Below are positions 25,278-32,544 of a DNA stretch of 64,000 nt, in pieces. Position 1 is the first letter of the stretch. Each line of letters begins with the position of its first letter. Position numbers and translations under genes: made by a program. The DNA lies in assembly GCA_947493945.1 (NCBI GenBank), contig CANLSR010000001.1, positions 124,001-188,000 of the forward strand. Reading direction: 5' to 3'. This DNA is from an uncultured bacterium. GTDB taxonomy: Bacteria; Bacteroidota; Rhodothermia; Rhodothermales; Rubricoccaceae. Below the pieces are notes generated by a model, which was not told where the DNA came from, searched no databases, and worked only from the letters and a program-made list of their open reading frames with translations.

Positions 25278-27344
25278 ATGAGCACCGCCGCCGCCCACGT
25301 CCGCCCCCCCGCCTTCCGCGTCACCGGCGAGATGCTCGCCGCCGTGGGGCTGGTGTGCGTCCTGTTCGTGATGGTGATCCCGCTGCCCGGCTTCCTGCTG
25401 GACCTGCTGCTGGCCACCAACATCGCCATCAGCCTGGCCATCCTCCTGACGGCGTTCTACGCCGAGCGCCCGCTCGACTTCGGCATCTTCCCCGGCCTCC
25501 TGCTGGTGACGACGCTGTTCCGGCTGTCGCTCAACGTGGCCTCCACGCGGTTGATCTTGGGCGAGGCCAAGGCGGGCGCCCTTATCGAGGCGTTCGGCCA
25601 GTTCGTGGTGAGCGGCAACTACGTCGTCGGCGCGATCGTGTTTTTGGTGCTGGTGATCATCAACTTCGTGGTCATCACCAAGGGCTCGGGGCGGATCGCG
25701 GAGGTCGGCGCGCGCTTTACCCTCGACGCGCTGCCGGGCAAGCAGATGGCCATCGACGCCGACCTCAACGCCGGGCTCATCGACGAGGCCGAGGCCAAAA
25801 AGCGACGCTCGGAGGTCTCGCGCGAGGCCGACTTCTACGGGGCGATGGACGGCGCCAGCAAGTTCGTCCGCGGCGACGCGATGGCCGGCCTCGTCATCAC
25901 GGCCATCAACATCATCGGCGGGCTGATCATCGGCGTCGCCCAGCACGGCATGGGCCCGGGCGAGGCGGCGGCCACGTTTACGCTGCTCTCCATCGGCGAC
26001 GGGCTGGTGAGCCAGATCCCAGCCCTCTTGATCTCGACGGCCGCCGGCCTGATCGTGAGCCGGGCCTCGGGCGAGGGCAACCTCTCCGCCGACACCAAGG
26101 CCCAGCTGTTCGGCAAGCCCGAGGCGCTCTACGTCACCGCCGGCTTCATGGCGCTGCTCGGTGTGCTGCCGGGCCTGCCGCTGGCGCCGTTCTGGATGCT
26201 GGCCGGCGGGCTCGGCTTCCTGGCCGTCCGGCGCGCCGGCGTCCTGGCCGACCAGGACGAGGCCGACGCCGCGCCCGCGCCGGCACCGCCCGCCAGCGAC
26301 CCGGAGCCGGCCGACCTGCTCTTGGTGGACGAGCTGGAGCTGGAGATCGGCTACGGCCTGATCCCGGTCGTGGACCCGGCCCAGGGCGGCGACCTGCTGG
26401 ACCGGATCTCGATGCTCCGCCGCCAGCTGGCGACCGAGATGGGCGTCGTGGTCCCGCCGGTCCGCATCCGGGACAACGTGGAGCTGGCGGCCAACGCCTA
26501 CGTGGTCAAGCTGCGCGGCAACGAGGTGGCGCGCGCCGAGGCGCTGCCGGGCTACCATCTGGCGCTGCTGTTCGACCAAGCCGAGGACGTCCCGCCGGGC
26601 ATCCGCACGACCGACCCGACGTTCGGGCTCGACGCCGTCTGGGTGGCCGAGCGGTCGCTGCCCGAGGCCGAGCGCCTGGGGCTGGCGACCGTCGAGGCGC
26701 CGGCCGTGATCGCGACGCACCTGCTGGAGACCTTGCGCAAGCACGCCCACGCGCTCCTGACGCGCCAGGGCACGCGCGAGCTGCTCGACAAGGTGCAGGA
26801 GACGGCGCCGGCGCTGGTGGGCGAGCTGGTGCCGGACCAGCTGAGCGTGGGCCAGGTCCAGCGGGTGCTCAAGAAGCTGCTCCACGAGCGCGTCCCGATC
26901 CGCGACCTGGTCCTGATCCTGGAGGCCCTCGCCGACCGGGCGCCCTCGACCAAAAACACCGACGTGCTGACCGAGTTCGCCCGCGCCGCGCTCGCGCCGA
27001 CGCTGACGCGGCACTTTTCCGGGCCCGACGGCCGCCTCCACGTCGCCGTCCTGGACCCGGCCCTGGAACAGCACTTGCTGGGCAAGGCGGAGAGCGGCGA
27101 GCTCAACCCGACCACGATGGGCCTGGACCCCGACCAGGCCGTCCGGCTCCAGGCCGAGGCCGAGGCCCAGCTCACGCCGCTCATCGCCGCCGGCCACCCG
27201 CCGGTCCTGCTGACCTCCCCCGTGCTCCGCGCCACCGTGTTCGGCTTCCTCGACCCCGTCCTCTCCGACGTCGCCGTGCTGTCCTACCAGGACGTGGTGC
27301 CCGACGCCGCCGTCGACGTGGACGGGCAGATCAGCCTCCCCTAG
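25278..27344 (+). CDS. flhA: Flagellar export gate protein FlhA
   Basis: Encodes 688 residues, the usual length. FlhA forms the nonameric ring that receives chaperone-substrate complexes and couples the ion gradient to export. About eight membrane helices fill residues 15-320, with the FHIPEP-family signature (GRIAEVGARFTLDALPGKQM) near residue 140. The C-terminal cytoplasmic domain (about 345-688) includes the linker and the SD1-SD4 region (VQRVLKKLLHERVPIRDLVLILEAL). Confidence 0.98.
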   Translation: MSTAAAHVRPPAFRVTGEMLAAVGLVCVLFVMVIPLPGFLLDLLLATNIAISLAILLTAFYAERPLDFGIFPGLLLVTTLFRLSLNVASTRLILGEAKAGALIEAFGQFVVSGNYVVGAIVFLVLVIINFVVITKGSGRIAEVGARFTLDALPGKQMAIDADLNAGLIDEAEAKKRRSEVSREADFYGAMDGASKFVRGDAMAGLVITAINIIGGLIIGVAQHGMGPGEAAATFTLLSIGDGLVSQIPALLISTAAGLIVSRASGEGNLSADTKAQLFGKPEALYVTAGFMALLGVLPGLPLAPFWMLAGGLGFLAVRRAGVLADQDEADAAPAPAPPASDPEPADLLLVDELELEIGYGLIPVVDPAQGGDLLDRISMLRRQLATEMGVVVPPVRIRDNVELAANAYVVKLRGNEVARAEALPGYHLALLFDQAEDVPPGIRTTDPTFGLDAVWVAERSLPEAERLGLATVEAPAVIATHLLETLRKHAHALLTRQGTRELLDKVQETAPALVGELVPDQLSVGQVQRVLKKLLHERVPIRDLVLILEALADRAPSTKNTDVLTEFARAALAPTLTRHFSGPDGRLHVAVLDPALEQHLLGKAESGELNPTTMGLDPDQAVRLQAEAEAQLTPLIAAGHPPVLLTSPVLRATVFGFLDPVLSDVAVLSYQDVVPDAAVDVDGQISLP

Positions 27345-27364
27345 CGCCGCCCGGCCCGCTTTCC

Positions 27365-28645
27365 ATGACGCTCAAGACCCTTACCGGCCCCACCACCCAG
27401 CACGCCCTCGCCGACGCGCGGCGGCTGTTCGGCGACGTGGTGCTGCTCCAGTCGTCGCCGGGCGGCCCCGGGACGGCCGCCTCGGTGACGGTGGCCTTTG
27501 ACGGCGCGCCGCGCCCGGCGGCCGGCCCGGCGGCGGCGCCTCCGCAGGCCGCGCCGGCCGTGCCCGCGTCCGCCGCCCCGGCGGCCCCGCGGAGCTACGG
27601 CTACGGCGCCGCGCGGCAGGTCCGTCCGGCCGCGGCGGAACCGTTTTCCCTCCCGGCGCCCCAGGCCGCGCCCGCCGCGCCGGACGACGACGCGTTCTGG
27701 ACGGCGTCCGCGCCGCCGACCGCCCCGCTGGCGGCGCCCGCCGGCGGGCCGGCAGGGGCGGCCCCGACCGGGCCGCCGACGCCGGCCGCCTCGCCGACGC
27801 CGGCCGCCAGCGCGGACGAGCTCGCGGCGCTGCGGGCCCGGCTGGCGGAGCTGGAGGGCCAGCTCGAAGAGATCCGCGCCGCCGCGCCGCCGCCGGCCCC
27901 CCAGCGCCCGCCGCTGGTGCTGGTCGGCCGCGCCGGGAGCGGCAAGACGACGTTGGCGCTGCGGCTGGCCGGGTCGCCCGCGCTCGCCGACGCCGAGTGC
28001 CCCGCCGTGCTGGTGGTGGCGCCCGGGACCGAGCGGTTCCTCGACCCCGCGCCGACGTTCTGGGACGCCGGCGTGCCCGTCGCCGTCGTCCGCACGGCCG
28101 ACGACGTGGCCCAGGCCATGCGCACCTTTGCCGACGCCGACCTCCTCATCGTCGACACGCCGGGCCTGCCGCTGTCCCCCGACCGGGCCCAGCCCGCCGT
28201 CGCCCGGCTGGGCGAGGTCCTGGCGCCGCTGGCGGCCGTCGAGGTCGTGGTCGTGGCCGACGCGACGCGGGCCCCGGAGTCGCCGGCGGCCCTGCCGGCC
28301 CTCGGCCTCCACCCGGACGCCCTGGCCCTGACGCGCTTGGACGAGGCCGCGTGCGTCCCCGGCGCCTGGACGCCGAGCGCCTGGGCGTCGCACCTGGGGC
28401 TGGCGGTCCGGTTTGAGTCGGCCGGCGCCGGGGCCTCCGACGTCGCCGCCGGGACGGGCACGCCGGCCGGCACCGACGCGCCGGCCCACGCCCCGCCCGT
28501 CGCGCCGGCCCCCGACTTGTCCACGCTCGTCGCCTCCGTCGGCCGCGCGTCGGCCCAGCCGTCGCGCCCCGCGCCTGCCGACGCGCCCCCTCCCCCCCGC
28601 GACCCTCAGCCCGCCGACGCGCGCTGGGTCCCGCTCTTCGCCTGA
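27365..28645 (+). CDS. flhF: FlhF-like SRP-type GTPase with divergent G motifs
   Basis: Encodes 426 residues. FlhF is an SRP-family GTPase that places and counts flagella. The N-terminal segment MTLKTLTGPTTQHALADARRLFG is FlhF-like. A long Pro/Ala-rich linker follows, then the G domain from about residue 180, with a P-loop GRAGSGKTT near 187-195, DTPG in place of the usual DTAGR, and LTRLDEA as the G4 motif. The insertion-box motif DTFR is not evident. The tail is Pro/Ala-rich. The position between flhA and flhG supports the call; GTPase activity is less certain. Confidence 0.87.
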   Translation: MTLKTLTGPTTQHALADARRLFGDVVLLQSSPGGPGTAASVTVAFDGAPRPAAGPAAAPPQAAPAVPASAAPAAPRSYGYGAARQVRPAAAEPFSLPAPQAAPAAPDDDAFWTASAPPTAPLAAPAGGPAGAAPTGPPTPAASPTPAASADELAALRARLAELEGQLEEIRAAAPPPAPQRPPLVLVGRAGSGKTTLALRLAGSPALADAECPAVLVVAPGTERFLDPAPTFWDAGVPVAVVRTADDVAQAMRTFADADLLIVDTPGLPLSPDRAQPAVARLGEVLAPLAAVEVVVVADATRAPESPAALPALGLHPDALALTRLDEAACVPGAWTPSAWASHLGLAVRFESAGAGASDVAAGTGTPAGTDAPAHAPPVAPAPDLSTLVASVGRASAQPSRPAPADAPPPPRDPQPADARWVPLFA

Positions 28646-28653
28646 CCCCCCCG

Positions 28654-29430
28654 ATGTCGATGTCTGATCTCTCCCCTCCCGGGCTCATCCTGGCCGTCGT
28701 CAGCGGCAAAGGCGGCGTGGGCAAGTCGACGCTGGCGGTCAACCTGGCCGAGGCGCTCGCCGACGCCGGCCGGTCGGTCGCGCTCGTCGACGTGGACCTG
28801 AGCCAGAGCTCGTGCTCGACGCTGATGAACGAGGACCCGCCGGTGAGCGTCGTCGCGGCCTCGTGCGGCGCCGTGGCCCTCGACCTCGCCTTCCACGTTA
28901 CCGTCTCGGGCGTGACGCTGGTCCACGGCGGCACGGCGTCCCGGCCCGACGCGCTGGAGGACGCGCTCTACGACTCGCTCGACCAGGCGCTCGACCGGGC
29001 CTCGCGGACCCACGACGTGGTCCTGATCGACGCCCCGGCCGGCATCGGGCGGACCGTCCTGTGGGCGCTCGACCGCGCCGACGCCGGCGTGCTGGTGCTC
29101 GTCGGGGAGCCGGCGGCGATCAAGGGCGCCTACACGCTCGTCAAGACCGTGTGGCAGGCCGACGAGCGCTACCCCTTCCTGGCCGTCGTCAACGCGGCCG
29201 ACACCGACGCGGAGGCGGAGCAGACCGCCGAGCGCTTTGCCGACCTGACCCGCCAGTTCGTCGGCCAGGTGCCGTCGCCGCTGGGCTGGGTGCCGTACGA
29301 CGCCCACGTCCGGAGCGCGGCCCGGGCGCAGGTGCCGGCCGTGCGCCGGTCGTCCAGCCTCCGGGCGGCGCTCGACGGGCTGGCCAACAGCCTGACGCCC
29401 CTGCTGCCCTCCCTCTCCCTCGACGGATGA
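28654..29430 (+). CDS. flhG: FlhG/FleN, MinD-like flagellar number regulator
   Basis: Encodes 258 residues. FlhG is a ParA/MinD-type ATPase that limits flagellar number together with FlhF. The deviant Walker A (KGGVGKST) begins around residue 19 and is followed by VALVDVDLSQSS, VLIDAPAGIG (Walker B) and later MinD-like motifs. The region before the P-loop is only about 15 residues long and lacks the DQAxxLR helix by which typical FlhG stimulates FlhF. The start could be at either of two ATGs, 28654 or 28660. Confidence 0.92.
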   Translation: MSMSDLSPPGLILAVVSGKGGVGKSTLAVNLAEALADAGRSVALVDVDLSQSSCSTLMNEDPPVSVVAASCGAVALDLAFHVTVSGVTLVHGGTASRPDALEDALYDSLDQALDRASRTHDVVLIDAPAGIGRTVLWALDRADAGVLVLVGEPAAIKGAYTLVKTVWQADERYPFLAVVNAADTDAEAEQTAERFADLTRQFVGQVPSPLGWVPYDAHVRSAARAQVPAVRRSSSLRAALDGLANSLTPLLPSLSLDG

Positions 29431-29615
29431 CCCAGGCCTCACGTCAGGCGGGCGCCCTCGCGGCCCTGGTGGTCCTGCTGCTCCGCCAGGGCGCCCTCAG
29501 CCCGTCCACGGTGGCGGTGGCCGGGACGGTCGGGCTGGCGGTCTACGCCTCGCTCGCCCTCGCCCCCTCCCTGGTCCGCGCCTTGTCGGCGCGCCCGGAC
29601 CGCCCCAACGAGTAA
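29427..29615 (+). CDS. Small two-helix membrane protein between flhG and fliA
   Basis: Encodes 62 residues. The start overlaps the flhG stop (ATGA at 29427-29430) and the stop TAA shares its last base with the fliA ATG, so it fits exactly into the operon. Two hydrophobic segments (about 9-20 and 29-47: VALVVLLLRQG style, then VAVAGTVGLAVYASLALAP) suggest a small inner-membrane protein. No family recognised. A tiny ORF at this place is often present in fla/che-like operons, but I cannot name an orthologue. Confidence 0.65.
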   Translation: MTQASRQAGALAALVVLLLRQGALSPSTVAVAGTVGLAVYASLALAPSLVRALSARPDRPNE

Positions 29616-30376
29616 TGTCCGACCTCGACCTCCAGGCGCTCGTCGAGCGCTACCTCGCCGACCCGACGCCGGCCCACCGCGAGGCGGCGGTGCTGGCCGG
29701 CGTCCCGCTCGTGCGGTCGCTCCTTGGCAAGGTGTCCGTGCCCGACCACCCGCTGGCCAGCCTGGACGACCTGGAGGGCGCCGGCCTGATCGGGCTGGTC
29801 GAGTCGCTCAACAACTACGACGCCGGCGCCGGCGCCTCGTTCATGACCTTCGCCTACCTCCGCGTGCGCGGGGCCATCGTGGACTACCTCCGCTCGCTCG
29901 ACGTGCTCTCCAACGAGAAGCGCCGCAAGGCCGGCGTCGCCACGGCCACCGCCGACGCGCTCCGCCAGGAGCTCGGCGCCGAGCCGAGCGACCGCGACGT
30001 CGCGGCGCGCATGGGCCTCGACCTGGCAGCCTACGACCGGCTGATGGGCGAGGCCCAGGCCCGGTTCGCGCTCTCGCTCGACGCGCCGACCGGCGACGAG
30101 GACACGGGCGCGCTCTACGAGTCGGTCGCCGACCCGTTCTCGCAGTCCGGCTTCGAGGCCGCCGAGCACGACGACACGCTGGCGGCCGTCCGCGGCGCCA
30201 TCGGCCAGCTCCCGTCGCGCACACGCGCCATGCTCGGGATGTACTACGACGACGAGCTGACGCTGCGCGAGATCGGCGAGGTGTTCAAGGTGAGCGAGGC
30301 GCGGGTCTCCCAGATCCTGGGCAAGACGATGCTCACGCTCCGGGCCTGCCTCCAGGCCGAGGCCGTGCCGGCCTAA
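29615..30376 (+). CDS. fliA: RNA polymerase sigma-28 factor FliA
   Basis: Encodes 253 residues. FliA transcribes late flagellar genes (flagellin, stators, chemotaxis). Region 2 (LEGAGLIGLVESLNNYDAG, SFMTFAYLRVRGAIVDYLRS) and region 4 (LPSRTRAMLGMYYDDELTLREIGEVFKVSEARVSQILGK) are well conserved; region 3 lies between. Translation is coupled to the small ORF before it. FlgM, its inhibitor, is encoded at the start of the cluster. It is the last gene of the flagellar run and is followed by a GCTGGCGG hairpin. Confidence 0.96.
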   Translation: MSDLDLQALVERYLADPTPAHREAAVLAGVPLVRSLLGKVSVPDHPLASLDDLEGAGLIGLVESLNNYDAGAGASFMTFAYLRVRGAIVDYLRSLDVLSNEKRRKAGVATATADALRQELGAEPSDRDVAARMGLDLAAYDRLMGEAQARFALSLDAPTGDEDTGALYESVADPFSQSGFEAAEHDDTLAAVRGAIGQLPSRTRAMLGMYYDDELTLREIGEVFKVSEARVSQILGKTMLTLRACLQAEAVPA

Positions 30377-30384
30377 CGCCGCCG

Positions 30385-30405
30385 CGCTGGCGGCGACCGC
30401 CAGCG
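30385..30405. repeat. CGCTGGCGG hairpin after fliA
   Basis: Perfect 9-base arms CGCTGGCGG (30385-30393) and CCGCCAGCG (30397-30405) with a 3-base loop, 8 bases after the fliA stop. No U-tract follows, so it is a candidate transcript-end stabiliser rather than a classical terminator. It is the same hairpin type as in other gaps of the window. Confidence 0.5.
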
Positions 30406-30549
30406 GGGCGGGGGCTCGTGGTGCCGGCTGACAACAGTGGGCCGCTCAGCCGCGCGGGGCTGATGCCGTGAGGATGAAACGAGGCAAAGTAGACGCTGAA
30501 GCCTGCACGAGTTGAGAACGCTGGAGCCTCGCGTCGGCCTGCAGCCGCG

Positions 30550-30868
30550 GGTTCTACAGCAACGGCGAGTCGAGGGCGGTCAGGACAACTGGTCCCGATA
30601 CACTTTCGCGGCGTTCGCTTGTACGGCTCGGTCTCGGACGGATGCGAAGCGCTGCTCGAAAACCTCCGTACTCCAGCCCCAAAGCGTAGCATATCGTTCA
30701 GGCTCCTTCTCTTGACCGTCGGCCAGATCGAGGCCGAGGTGCACGACGGCCAGATCCTCGTCGAACTCGGCAGAGTTGTCGATCGCGAACTGGACGAGCT
30801 GGCGCAGCGTCTCGCCCGGCACCCAATACTTCTTGTCGTCCATAGCTAGGCGGAGTTGCTGTAGAACC
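30550..30868. repeat. 14-base inverted repeats bounding a small lower-GC segment
   Basis: GGTTCTACAGCAAC at 30550-30563 is repeated as its exact complement GTTGCTGTAGAACC at 30855-30868. Between them lies one 87-codon ORF on the minus strand. The roughly 30430-30890 stretch has visibly more A and T than its surroundings. This layout suggests a small inserted unit, but no transposase and no clear target duplication are seen. Confidence 0.55.
30580..30843 (-). CDS. Hypothetical 87-residue acidic protein in lower-GC patch
   Basis: Encodes 87 residues with balanced, globular-looking composition (MDDKKYWVPGETLRQLVQFA at the start, many Asp/Glu, Trp and Tyr). This is unlike shadow frames in this GC-rich genome. 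An overlapping plus-strand frame at 30619-30849 is Arg/Leu-rich and less convincing. No family is recognised. The location between inverted repeats and the lower GC suggest recent acquisition. Confidence 0.6.
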   Translation of the reverse strand: MDDKKYWVPGETLRQLVQFAIDNSAEFDEDLAVVHLGLDLADGQEKEPERYATLWGWSTEVFEQRFASVRDRAVQANAAKVYRDQLS

Positions 30869-30891
30869 GCCGATTATACCGCCCGAAGGCG

Positions 30892-31314
30892 CTACGCCCC
30901 GCCGGCCTCGCGCGCCAGCAGGTCGCGGGCCTCAGCCTGGAGCGCGCGGTAAACCGGGACCTGGGCCGGCGTCAGCACCGCCTCGATCTCGGCGTCGGTC
31001 TGGGCGTTGGCCGCTCGGAACGCCCGGACGGCCTCGTCCTTTTTCGCCGGCCCCGCGTTGTAGTACCTCGCCACGACGGCCCGCTGGGCCTCGGCGCTGT
31101 CGTAGAGCAACCCGTAGACGGTCTTGTGCTGGCGGTCGGAGAGCTCGGCGCCGGCGTCTTCGAGGCGGTCGTCGAACTCGTCGAGGAACGTCTCGGCGTA
31201 CTCGTCGGAGCCGAGCACGTCGGCGACCGCCTCCCAGTCGGCGGGCGTGGAGTCCGGGGCCGTCGGCGCGCAGGCGCCAAGGAGGGCGGCGAGGGCGAGG
31301 GTAGCGAGGCGCAT
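30892..31314 (-). CDS. Small Spy/CpxP-like lipoprotein
   Basis: Encodes 140 residues. The N-terminus (MRLATLALAALLGAC) is a lipoprotein signal with the lipidated Cys at position 15, so it is anchored to a membrane on the periplasmic side. The mature part is helical and contains LSDRQHKTVYGLL and VLTPAQVPVYRALQAEA, which resemble the LTxxQ motifs of Spy/CpxP-type periplasmic proteins. Longer in-frame starts upstream would add an Arg-rich stretch and are rejected. Function inferred only at the level of fold type. Confidence 0.75.
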   Translation of the reverse strand: MRLATLALAALLGACAPTAPDSTPADWEAVADVLGSDEYAETFLDEFDDRLEDAGAELSDRQHKTVYGLLYDSAEAQRAVVARYYNAGPAKKDEAVRAFRAANAQTDAEIEAVLTPAQVPVYRALQAEARDLLAREAGGA

Positions 31315-31424
31315 GGGGGAGGGGGCGGGCGTCGGAGGATACGGGCGGCCCGAACGGCGGGCCGGGCGGCTGGCGGTCTCGGCCGGCGGGCGCGAGCGGG
31401 TGAGGAGGCCGGCGACGGCTCGGG

Positions 31425-32420
31425 TCAGGCGGCGACGCCGTCCAGCGCGAAGGCCTCCGCCAGCAACCTGTACGAGTGGAGCCGGGCCTCGGGGTCGTGG
31501 ACGATGGTCATGACCATCACCTCGTCGGCGTCGGCGGCGCGCGCGGCGGCCTCGACGCGCTCGCGGACGGTCTCGGGCGTGCCGACGATCAGCTGGTCGG
31601 CCATCGGACCGACGAGCGGGACGTCGGGCGACCACCCGGCGGCGACGGCCTCGGCGGGGCTGGGGACCGGTCCGGTCTGGCCCGTCCGCATCCGCTGGAA
31701 CAGGACCTCGACCGACGACGCCAGACGGCGCGCCTCGGCCTCCGTCTCGGCGCAGACGACCGACGCGGCCAGGATCACCTGGGACTCGGGGAAGTCGGCC
31801 GAGGGCGTGAACGCGGCGCGGTAGGCGGCCACGGCCGGCGCGGCCGGCGTCGGGCTAAAGTGGCCCGCGAAGGCGTAGCCGGCGCCCATCTCGCCCGCCA
31901 TCTGGGCGCTGCCGCCGCTCGACCCCAGCATCCAGATCGGCGGCAGGCCCACGCCCTCGGGCGTCACGCCGATGCGGCCGAACGGGTGGTCGCCGAAGCC
32001 GCCCGTCTCGAAGGCCAGCAGCTCGGCCATCAGGTGCGTCACGTGCTCGCCCGAGACCGACCGCAGCGCCTGGGCCGTCAGCGGGTTGGTGCCGGCGGCG
32101 CGGCCGATGCCCAGGTCGATGCGGCCGGGGTGGAGCGCCTCCAGCGTCCGGTAGCGCTCGACCACCTGGAGCGGCGTGTGGTTGGGGAGCATCACGCCGC
32201 CGGCCCCGATACGGACGCGCTCGGTCAGCGGCGCGAGGTGCGCGATCAAGAGCTCCGGCGACGACGAGGCGATGCCGCCCATCCCGTGGTGCTCGGCGAA
32301 CCACAGCCGCTCGTAGCCGAGGGCGTCCGCCAGCCGGGCGAGGTCGGCGGCGCGGGCCAGGGCGTCGGCGGCCGTCGAGCCGGAGGTGACGGGGACGACG
32401 TCGAGGACGGACAGGCGCAT
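31425..32420 (-). CDS. LLM-class flavin-dependent oxidoreductase (luciferase-like)
   Basis: Encodes 331 residues with the TIM-barrel pattern of the bacterial luciferase superfamily: RLWFAEHHGMGGIASSSPELL, RIGAGGVMLPNHTPLQVVERYRTLEALHPGRIDLGIGRA and later GSSGGSAQMAGEMGAGYAFAGH. These match the single-domain group that includes the YhbW/CmoJ-like proteins. It is predicted to bind FMN or F420; the substrate is unknown. It stands alone: the next gene on the same strand upstream is over 120 bases away. Confidence 0.92.
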   Translation of the reverse strand: MRLSVLDVVPVTSGSTAADALARAADLARLADALGYERLWFAEHHGMGGIASSSPELLIAHLAPLTERVRIGAGGVMLPNHTPLQVVERYRTLEALHPGRIDLGIGRAAGTNPLTAQALRSVSGEHVTHLMAELLAFETGGFGDHPFGRIGVTPEGVGLPPIWMLGSSGGSAQMAGEMGAGYAFAGHFSPTPAAPAVAAYRAAFTPSADFPESQVILAASVVCAETEAEARRLASSVEVLFQRMRTGQTGPVPSPAEAVAAGWSPDVPLVGPMADQLIVGTPETVRERVEAAARAADADEVMVMTIVHDPEARLHSYRLLAEAFALDGVAA

Positions 32421-32544
32421 GGAGACTACTGGATGTGGTCCGCCCAGACGAGGCCTCGCCCGCGCGCCGTACCGCGCCGCCCGCGAAGACCCGGCGGAGC
32501 GCGCCGCCCGCTGGCGAGAGGGGCGGGCGGCCCGGCCTCCCGGC

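Noticed and set aside
25191-27197. 668-codon minus-strand frame opposite flhA
   Set aside because: Mirror of flhA codons, low-complexity His/Gln/Arg-rich translation.
30619-30849. 76-codon plus-strand ORF overlapping the small minus-strand ORF
   Set aside because: Less natural composition than the minus-strand protein. Only one of the two is likely to be real.
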